The notes under the pieces are model-generated. The model worked only from the letters and a program-made list of their open reading frames with translations, made no database searches and was not told the DNA's origin. 52,406 nt of DNA from Thioploca sp. (GTDB lineage: Bacteria; Pseudomonadota; Gammaproteobacteria; Beggiatoales; Beggiatoaceae), in the NCBI GenBank assembly GCA_012032555.1, contig JAAUSR010000030.1, positions 1 to 52,406 of the forward strand, read 5' to 3'. The translations under genes were made by a program, and so were the position numbers. Shown piece after piece: positions 45,858-52,406 of the stretch (position 1 is the first letter of the stretch; each line of letters opens with the position of its first letter).

Positions 45858-46114
45858 TTATTATTGATTTAACCTGCCTAATTTTTTCTCTATCTTTATC
45901 TGCATTTATGGGGTGTTGTTGGGAATGCACAAGCCTATTATTTAGTTCAAATTGGGTGAGTGGCTGCTGTTATCTCATCTCGTTAACAGTAGGTAGGCTT
46001 TCGTGGTATCTTAAATTGTCGATTGGATATTGGTGCGTGCCCCGCCAAACTTTGGCGATGATTGAATTCGATAACATGAGATCTAACATCATGAGAAACA
46101 GTTTACCGTATTAT

Positions 46115-46843
46115 TTATGACCCTGATAGTTTTTTAATTAACCGAGCCGGTATACCAGCCACCATGGTTTCAGGTAAAACATCTTTGTTAACTACTGCCC
46201 CGGCAGCGATAACCGCACCGTGACCTATTTCTACACCGGGTAAAAGATTTGCGCCAACACCTATCATAGCACCGTCCTTGATTTTGGGACCTTGGATGCG
46301 AACTTCATCATAACCCAATGTACCCATTGCATTATCATTAGCTGTACCAACTTGCATACTGATAAAAACATCTTCACCAATCTGGCAATTACCAGTGATA
46401 CTAGCTAAATCCATTATTTTTGTTCTATTTCCTATGTTAACGTTATAGTTAATAACGACACTGCGCCCAATAATACATTCGTCACCTATGGTCACTTTCT
46501 CCCGAATAGAAGCATTATCTCCAATCAAACATTGGTTGCCAATAATAACCTCATAATAAATGACAGCATTGGGACCAATTGAACAATTTTGGCCAATCAC
46601 TAACTGCCTAATAAATTCAGGCTGTCGCGCGGTTACTCCAGCACCTTTCGGTTCTTTTCCTAAATAAGCACCCGGAAATATTTCAGTTCCTTCACCGATA
46701 ATCACGCCAGATTCAATGACGACATGCGGATGAATTACCACCTGATTACCAATGCTAACATTTTCCTGGACAACTACAAACGGATGAATAGTAACCCCTT
46801 GTCCAATTTGTTTCGTATTGACAACGGCTAATGGACTTATCAT
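46115..46843 (-). CDS. Hexapeptide-repeat (left-handed beta-helix) acyltransferase
   Basis: 242 residues made almost wholly of [LIV]-G-x(4) hexapeptides, such as VSIGNQVVIHPHVVIESGVI, GDNASIREKVTIGDECIIG and VGANLLPGVEIGHGAVIAAG, forming a parallel beta helix. It ends VNKDVLPETMVAGIPARLIK, the usual end of sugar O- or N-acetyltransferases (the DapH/WbpD/NeuD-like group). Its length and lack of other domains suggest a trimeric acyl-CoA-dependent enzyme on nucleotide sugars, probably for surface polysaccharide. Substrate unclear. It stands alone on the minus strand. Confidence 0.8.
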   Translation of the reverse strand: MISPLAVVNTKQIGQGVTIHPFVVVQENVSIGNQVVIHPHVVIESGVIIGEGTEIFPGAYLGKEPKGAGVTARQPEFIRQLVIGQNCSIGPNAVIYYEVIIGNQCLIGDNASIREKVTIGDECIIGRSVVINYNVNIGNRTKIMDLASITGNCQIGEDVFISMQVGTANDNAMGTLGYDEVRIQGPKIKDGAMIGVGANLLPGVEIGHGAVIAAGAVVNKDVLPETMVAGIPARLIKKLSGS

Positions 46844-47104
46844 ATCTTCAAATTCCTCTTTATTTTCCTTTGTTAACCGGGAGAAAAACCATTGAACTTA
46901 TATTAGTTTGAAAGCATTAGGCTTGCCTCATTCACTTTTCCTCAAGAAGCTCTAGGGTAACCGGATTACCCATACGGTTCAATATGCGGTGGGCAGCTAG
47001 CTGAGTTTCGCTTCGATCCGACCGACGCCGGCTATTTAGGTTATAATTATTTATATTAGGAATTAATTTAATTAAGAATTGGTAATTAAAGAGAGGATCT
47101 GATC

Positions 47105-50100
47105 ATGAAACAATATGTCATCAGCTTATTCATTTTAGTTAGCTTATTTTTTTCTACTGTTCAAGCCGTTGAGTGGGAAATGCAATGGCGTTCAGTTCAA
47201 TTCGCTGCTGTGTGGGGAAGTTCTCAAACTGATGTATTTGCGGTAGGTGATCAGGGTACTATTTTTCACTATGATGGTTTTAGTTGGCAGAAGATGGTTA
47301 GTGGAACCGATTCTTCTCTTAGTGATGTTTGGGGTAGTTCTAATGCCAATGTCTTTGCGGTGAGTGATCGAGATAATACGATTCTTCACTATGACGGTCA
47401 GCATTGGACCCCAATGGAATCGAATGGAATGAGTTTGGGTTTGAATAGCATTTGGGGTAGTTCTGGTAACGATGTATTCGCGGTGGGAAATGAAGGTACG
47501 ATTCTTCACTATGATGGTTATCACTGGACCCAGATGGACAGTGGAACTAGCTCTCATCTGAATGGGATTTGGGGTACTGCCAATACCGATGTATTTGCAG
47601 TCGGAAATGGAGGTACAATTCTCCATTATGATGGCAATTATTGGGAAAAAATTCCATTTGGAAATCAAAGTGATATTAGAAATATTTGGAGTAGTTCTAG
47701 TACTGATATATTTGTAAACAGTGCCTTAAATCACTACGATGGTCACCAGTGGACGGTAATCGATACCGGAATTAATTCTGCGCTGATTATTAAATTTTGG
47801 GGAACTGCTAGCACCGATGTGTTTGCTGCTAGCCAAGCAGGTCATATTCTCCATTACGATGGTAATCATTGGACAGTAATCAGTCAAATTCCATCTTCAA
47901 TAATTAGCATTTGGGTTAACTCCAACGAGAGTATATTTGCAGTAGGAGACAGTCAGATTTTCCACTTTGATGGCAACAGTTGGCAACTCATGGATATCAA
48001 TGGTGTTTCGCCCTATCTTAATGATGTTTGGGGTAATGCCACTACTAATATCTTGACAGTAGGTAAGTATGGTACGATTCTTCACTACGATGGTTATGAC
48101 TGGCATCCCGTTAATAGCGGAACAACTTCTAATCTTAATGCTCTGTGGGGTATTTCTGCCACCAAAATATTTGCTGTAGGAGATAACGGTACGATTCTCC
48201 ACTACGACGGTCAGGCCTGGATAATGCTGAATAGTGGAACCAGTTCTCATCTTCATGGTGTTTGGGGTAGCTCTAATAACGATGTATTCACGGTAGGAAG
48301 TGGTGGTCAGATTCTCCATTATGATGGTTATCATTGGACGACTATGAATAGTAGAACTACCGTTGACCTGACTGACATTTGGGGTAATGCTAGCGATGAG
48401 GTATTTGCTGTCGGTGGCGGTGGCGAGATTTTTCACTATGATGGTCAACGTTGGACAATGATAACGAGCCAAAATTCTAATCGGCTCTCGGCACTGTGGG
48501 GCACTTCTAATAATGATATATTTGCGGTAGGGGACGGTGGTATCATTCTTCATTATGATGGTCAGCGTTGGACTAATATCAACCGTAAAACCTACACGGA
48601 TCTCAATAATCTGTGGGGAATTTCCAACAATAATATCTTAGCAGTAGGAAATCAGGGCACGATACTTTACTATGACGGTTCGACCTGGATAGAAACCAAC
48701 CTAGGTACACCTTCACAGTTACAGGCAGTTTGGGCAAGCCCTCAAGGGGAGGTATTTGTTGTCGGCGATGCCATTTTCCATTGTATTGGTTGTCAAGAGC
48801 ATATTTCTCATCAGCCGGTTAATCCCGAATCAATTCAGCCACGCTGGGATGTTAGCTTAGACCAATGGCAGGTACAATATCGATTGACGGTCGATTTTGA
48901 GGCCATTTGGGGAAAGGTTGCCAACGATTTATTTTCAATTGGAAATCAAGGCGTCATTTTCCACTATGATGGTTCCAATTGGAGCGAGATGGATAGCGGG
49001 ACTTCTGCTCCTCTCCATGACATCTGGGGTAATTCGAGTACAGAGGTGTTTGTCGTTGGTGACCAAGGTACCTTACTTCATTTTGATGGTCAGCAGTGGA
49101 CGAAAATGGCTACGGGGACGGCGTTTAACCTTTATGGTATCTGGGGCAGTTCCAGTACGGATATTTTTGCAGTAGGAGAGGGGGGTACCATTCTCCACTA
49201 TGATGGTCAGCAGTGGTCAACTCTAAATAATGAGATTACGTTTAGCCTTAACGATATCTGGGGCAATTCGAGTACGGATATATTTATTGTTGGCAATCAG
49301 GGAGTCATTCTCCATTACGATGGTCATCATTGGAGCACTTTGAATAGTGGAACGGATCGTGACCTAGAAGGTATTTGGGGAACTGCTCGTGAAGATATGT
49401 TTGCGGTAGGAACCGGGGAGATTATACTTCATTATAATGGGAACCAATGGTTCACCATGAGTAGTAATAGCAATATTTATTATCTGATGGCTGTTTGGGG
49501 TAGTTCTCCTACCGATGTTTTTGCGGTAGAAACTAATGGAGGTATTCTGCACTATGATGGCCAGCAATGGACTACCTTTAACACCAGAATTCCTACCCTA
49601 AATGGTCTTTGGGGCACTTCCAGTACGGACGTTTTTGTAGTAGGAACTGAAGGTAAAATTCTCCATTACGATGGTCATCAATGGATCACGATAACCAGTC
49701 ATTGGGATTCTAATTTGAATGGCTTGTGGGGTAGTTCTAGCGCTGATGTCTTTGCCGTCGGCACTGCCAGTCAGATTCTCCACTATAACGGTAATTGTTG
49801 GACCAGTCTAGATAGTGGCACAACTACTGATCTGAATGGTATCTGGGGTGCTTCTGAGCATGATGTTTGGGTGGTAGGCAACGCCGGTACCATTCTTCAC
49901 TATGATGGTGCTAATTGGAACCTCGTGAATAGTGGCACTTCTGCTGACCTTGAAGGTATTTGGGGCACGGCTAGCACAGACCTCTTTGCAGTAGGTGATA
50001 AAGATACTATTCTTCATTACGATGGTAACCAGTGGATCACGATGAATAGTGACGATTCTTCTCCAGTGTTATTCTGGGGCACTTCTAGTCTGAATGATAT

Positions 50101-51175
50101 CTGGGGCACTTCTAGCACAAATGTATTTGCGGTAGGCGAACGAGATACTGTTCTCCATTATGATGGCAACCAATGGACTACCTTGCGGAAGCATAAACCT
50201 GTGGCGTTTACCAGTTATAGTATGGCTTATGAGGCACAGGATACTCCTAATTTCCTCAGCCTCTGGGGCAATTCTAACACGGATGTGTGGGTGGTAGGAA
50301 TGACTGGTTTTTCCTTTCCGAGGTCCTCGCTGGGATTTTCAACCAGTGCAATATTTAACTATAACAATCAGTGGCGTACTACACAGATTGGAGTCTTTTT
50401 GGGGGAAGCCGGCAGATGGAGTGATATTTGGGGCAATTCTAATCAAGGTACGTTTATAGTAGGAAATAAATGGGCTAGATTCTCTTTGGAAAAAGGGATT
50501 ATTAACAGTATTCTTCTTCATTATGATGGCTACTATTGGACAACGATGACTAACGATATACCTTTTAACTTAAAAGCCGTTTGGGTAAGCTCAACCGGTG
50601 AAGTTTTTACCGTAGGTGATGGTATTCTCCACTATAGTCAGGATTCTCAATCTAACATTACCACCCCAACCGCTTGTGCTCCTCATCTGCTCACTAATAC
50701 TTATCCACAACTGCCAATTTTGGATAGGATGACTTTAGGGAGCCCAATACCCTGGGATGATTATACTCAAATAGCCGGAGGCATTTCTACTGAGAATGAA
50801 ATTTTTCAACCGCAACTGACCATTACTCTTTCCGAAACTGTAAAAGTAATGGGTCGGATTATCTCAGATCAGTTAGAGCGAACTATTGATCTTATCCTCT
50901 ATGCTGATTATCAAGCGACAGAAAATACTTTACCACTTAAATATATGGTTAATACCCGAGGTCAAATATTACCTTGGGATGGCGATATTGCTCACCTCGT
51001 TGCCTTTCAAGAACAAGTAGTTTTAAAGCCCATGCAAGAGCAAGAAGTAGTGTGGTACCATGATAAATTTCCGGCAACTGGGAAAATAAAGATTTACTTT
51101 GGTTATCGAAACCAATTAGAAGAAAATAGTGTAATACTGAATAAACAACCGATGGAAGTGATAGTTAGGGAATAG
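47105..51175 (+). CDS. Giant secreted beta-propeller-like repeat protein (about 28 repeats)
   Basis: 1356 residues. A signal peptide (MKQYVISLFILVSLFFSTVQA) is followed by about 28 copies of a 38-41-residue unit, (L)xx(I/V)WG(S/T)SxxD(V/I)FAVGxxGxILHYDGxxWxxMxSGT. Repeats 1-13 (to about residue 555) and 15-28 (from about residue 600 to 1180) are separated by a non-repeat linker with HCIGCQEH. The last 150 residues form a distinct domain (MTLGSPIPWDDYTQIAGGIS...). Each unit fits one propeller blade, so three to four propellers of seven blades could form. No membrane anchor is seen, so it is presumably periplasmic or extracellular. It stands alone, with no regulatory signal recognised. Function unknown; binding to a polysaccharide or protein is plausible. 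Confidence 0.85.
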   Translation: MKQYVISLFILVSLFFSTVQAVEWEMQWRSVQFAAVWGSSQTDVFAVGDQGTIFHYDGFSWQKMVSGTDSSLSDVWGSSNANVFAVSDRDNTILHYDGQHWTPMESNGMSLGLNSIWGSSGNDVFAVGNEGTILHYDGYHWTQMDSGTSSHLNGIWGTANTDVFAVGNGGTILHYDGNYWEKIPFGNQSDIRNIWSSSSTDIFVNSALNHYDGHQWTVIDTGINSALIIKFWGTASTDVFAASQAGHILHYDGNHWTVISQIPSSIISIWVNSNESIFAVGDSQIFHFDGNSWQLMDINGVSPYLNDVWGNATTNILTVGKYGTILHYDGYDWHPVNSGTTSNLNALWGISATKIFAVGDNGTILHYDGQAWIMLNSGTSSHLHGVWGSSNNDVFTVGSGGQILHYDGYHWTTMNSRTTVDLTDIWGNASDEVFAVGGGGEIFHYDGQRWTMITSQNSNRLSALWGTSNNDIFAVGDGGIILHYDGQRWTNINRKTYTDLNNLWGISNNNILAVGNQGTILYYDGSTWIETNLGTPSQLQAVWASPQGEVFVVGDAIFHCIGCQEHISHQPVNPESIQPRWDVSLDQWQVQYRLTVDFEAIWGKVANDLFSIGNQGVIFHYDGSNWSEMDSGTSAPLHDIWGNSSTEVFVVGDQGTLLHFDGQQWTKMATGTAFNLYGIWGSSSTDIFAVGEGGTILHYDGQQWSTLNNEITFSLNDIWGNSSTDIFIVGNQGVILHYDGHHWSTLNSGTDRDLEGIWGTAREDMFAVGTGEIILHYNGNQWFTMSSNSNIYYLMAVWGSSPTDVFAVETNGGILHYDGQQWTTFNTRIPTLNGLWGTSSTDVFVVGTEGKILHYDGHQWITITSHWDSNLNGLWGSSSADVFAVGTASQILHYNGNCWTSLDSGTTTDLNGIWGASEHDVWVVGNAGTILHYDGANWNLVNSGTSADLEGIWGTASTDLFAVGDKDTILHYDGNQWITMNSDDSSPVLFWGTSSLNDIWGTSSTNVFAVGERDTVLHYDGNQWTTLRKHKPVAFTSYSMAYEAQDTPNFLSLWGNSNTDVWVVGMTGFSFPRSSLGFSTSAIFNYNNQWRTTQIGVFLGEAGRWSDIWGNSNQGTFIVGNKWARFSLEKGIINSILLHYDGYYWTTMTNDIPFNLKAVWVSSTGEVFTVGDGILHYSQDSQSNITTPTACAPHLLTNTYPQLPILDRMTLGSPIPWDDYTQIAGGISTENEIFQPQLTITLSETVKVMGRIISDQLERTIDLILYADYQATENTLPLKYMVNTRGQILPWDGDIAHLVAFQEQVVLKPMQEQEVVWYHDKFPATGKIKIYFGYRNQLEENSVILNKQPMEVIVRE

Positions 51176-51226
51176 TTAATACTCGACTCTCAAGTTTTTT
51201 AGCTGATTAACAATCAATAGTTAAAT

Positions 51227-51321
51227 ACTAGTGGTGCGTTCTCAAAATAAATCGGATTATTTAAACCTGACCGGTGCGGTTTTCAGTCTCAAATAATTGG
51301 ATTTATTGGTGGCGCACTAGA
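51227..51321. repeat. Imperfect 95-bp palindromic (MITE-like) repeat
   Basis: Starts ACTAGTGGTGCGTTCTCA and ends with TGGTGGCGCACTAG, complementary at the tips (CTAGTG.. / ..CACTAG) and again in the inner AAATAAATCGGATTATTT / AAATAATTGGATTTATT arms. It has no coding capacity. Confidence 0.55.
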
Positions 51322-51362
51322 GCAATATTTTTCAATTTGTTTCTGAACATCGACGAAATTAC

Positions 51363-51486
51363 TATAGCAGAAGCATAATAAAATGATTACTAGATATAGT
51401 GTGTAAATAGTTCCTCAACCGAACAATTTTGTTGTTTGCGAATCGCTTTAGCTTGAGCCCATTTACGTTCAATGGGATTTAAGTCC
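51363..51486 (-). pseudogene. IS630 remnant: transposase C-terminus and end
   Basis: TATAGCAGAAGCAT (51363 onward) is a variant of the IS630 ends at 14829 and 35614. On the minus strand LNPIERKWAQAKAIRKQQ and CSVEELFTHYI form the final catalytic-Glu region and C-terminus of an IS630 transposase. Upstream it is cut at about 51486 by the next element. Confidence 0.75.
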
Positions 51487-52406
51487 TCACGTTACGCACC
51501 CAGGAAGATTTTGTAGCCGTTGCAACTGAACAAAAACCGGCTGAACGGCCTTAACGTAAAGCGGATTTTTCAGAGAAAAATGATTGATTTTAGTGGATAT
51601 TTTAAGACTCGCTCACTGGATCTCGGCATAGATTGAGGCAAAAAATGATGGGTTTGGGTAGTTCGAGTCTTGGGAGGCGATTTCGCTAACGAGGCATTTG
51701 GCTGGAGAGACTGGTGGTAACATTCCACGTTCCACCGTTTGGGGTAGAGGGTGGTCAGGTGCTGATACGATAGGTTGGTATCGCGGCTCACCAGATAGAG
51801 AATACCAGTGGAACCGTCCGCGTTGGTGAAGACGGGTTTGGCTAAGAATAGTGGGAAATCAACATCTTCAATCCAGATTTCCCGAACTGGATTCTCTTCC
51901 ATTGGCAGCGTATCGACTCGAGCGGCTTGGCTTTTTGTCCTCAAGGCTCAAAGCGACTTTGCGATTACCTTGTAGCGGTAGCATGCCGTGTTTATCAAGC
52001 TCATGGCGAATAAACCTGAGGTTTGGTGCGGACGCAAACCCAATGTCCATCAAGACCTAACGGAAACGCAGAGGATTTTGAACCGCTGGGGACAATAGAG
52101 AACGACCGTAATGATTTTGGGTAAACAGCGCTTGGCGTTTACGTTTACCCGTTTTGGGGGCCGTTTCGTCATCGGGTTTCATGACCAGATGAATACCAAC
52201 CGGCAATGACCCTTCTTGGTGGTGATAAAGCGCCGAAATGAAGTTAATATCTTTAACCATACGGTCTTTGGCTGGGTCGGCATGCCAACAGATAAGTGAA
52301 CTTTCCTCAGTCGAGGGTTGTTCCATTATGCTGTCATCAAGGATAAGTACGCCATCATCGCTTTCTATTGGGCGTACCAACGGCTTGACCCGCAACCACC
52401 GGTCTG
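51487..52406 (-). pseudogene. IS4/IS701-like DDE transposase, decayed and cut by the window edge
   Basis: Minus-strand frames in order: LILDDSIMEQPSTEESSLIC (first catalytic Asp) in 52057-52395, DIGFASAPNLRFIRHELDKH in 51868-52053, then WIEDVDFPLFLAKPVFTNAD, YLVSRDTNLSYQHLTTLYPK and RWNVECYHQSLQ (last catalytic Glu) in 51570-51944, and a C-terminus INHFSLKNPLYVKAVQPVFV ending at 51487. At least three frameshifts separate them, so it is inactive. Its end abuts the IS630 fragment, so it may have landed inside that older element. The 5' end is outside the window. Confidence 0.75.

Noticed and set aside
45736-45930. Minus-strand ORF of 64 codons over the tRNA gene
   Set aside because: It is the antisense of tRNA-Leu; such reading frames are a common artefact, and no ribosome site or homology is seen.
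45908-46120. Plus-strand ORF of 70 codons (MGCCWECTSLLF)
   Set aside because: No homology, no clear ribosome site, unusual Trp/Cys-rich composition, and it overlaps the 3' end of the hexapeptide gene.
47192-50521. Several long minus-strand ORFs opposite the propeller gene
   Set aside because: They mirror the regular repeat of the plus strand (recurring IIVKN, RTTPN patterns) and have no start signals; the plus-strand frame is clearly the coding one.

Overview
This window looks like chromosome from a gammaproteobacterium of moderately low GC, most likely a large sulfur bacterium of the Beggiatoa/Thioploca type. That is an inference from ordinary gammaproteobacterial housekeeping genes (gyrA, lon, kdsB, yidD, rnr, tRNA-Leu), a TauE/SafE-type anion exporter, and a heavy load of PIN toxins, Uma2-like nucleases, IS630 remnants and short palindromic repeats. 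No 16S gene is present to prove it.

Layout. 1-3829: a decayed accessory zone. It holds an IS630-like tail abutting a truncated Calx-beta protein, REP palindromes, a shrunken copy of the toxin/nuclease region that follows, a dead antitoxin/PIN pair, and a secreted protein. 4138-9348: PIN toxin with frameshifted antitoxin, a coiled-coil PD-(D/E)XK protein, a Uma2 nuclease, an FAD monooxygenase, a frameshifted hypothetical and a small coiled-coil protein. 9586-14828: a tight cluster of LolD-like ATPase, LolC/FtsX-like permease, LolA-like protein and outer-membrane barrel, then a hotdog thioesterase and a TauE/SafE exporter. 14829-17791: IS630 remnants carrying a nested MITE, then a secreted two-domain protein and a VWA protein. 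18015-20933: an M16C metalloprotease. 21167-25902: an exopolysaccharide export operon (outer-membrane barrel, Wza-like, Wzc-like tyrosine kinase). 27018-28903: cyanase with an IS inserted at its 5' end. 29138-35598: gyrA, an SMR transporter, kdsB, yidD and lon. 35614-43333: a second accessory zone with an IS630 remnant, REP arrays, a giant secreted RHS protein ending in a phospholipase A2-like domain, another secreted protein, and a REP-associated tyrosine transposase (RAYT) surrounded and invaded by REP palindromes. 43553-46843: RNase R, tRNA-Leu(CAG) and a hexapeptide acyltransferase. 47105-51175: a secreted beta-propeller-type protein of about 28 repeats. 51227-52406: nested IS remnants.

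Two things stand out. First, the RHS protein has a Sec signal peptide, the paired DPxG motifs typical of RHS cleavage, and a 93-residue C-terminal domain with the secreted-PLA2 calcium loop and CCxxHDxC active site; no immunity gene is evident. Second, the GTAGGGGC palindromes, at least 14 copies in two sub-classes, cluster around and inside a RAYT gene, which points to a REP/RAYT system; some copies are linked to a second terminal-repeat family.

A caution on sequence quality: several otherwise intact genes (rnr, the Wzc-like kinase, the VWA protein, RAYT, RHS and a hypothetical) are each broken by what looks like one missing base in a homopolymer. Base-calling error is a simpler explanation than six separate inactivations, though it cannot be settled here.
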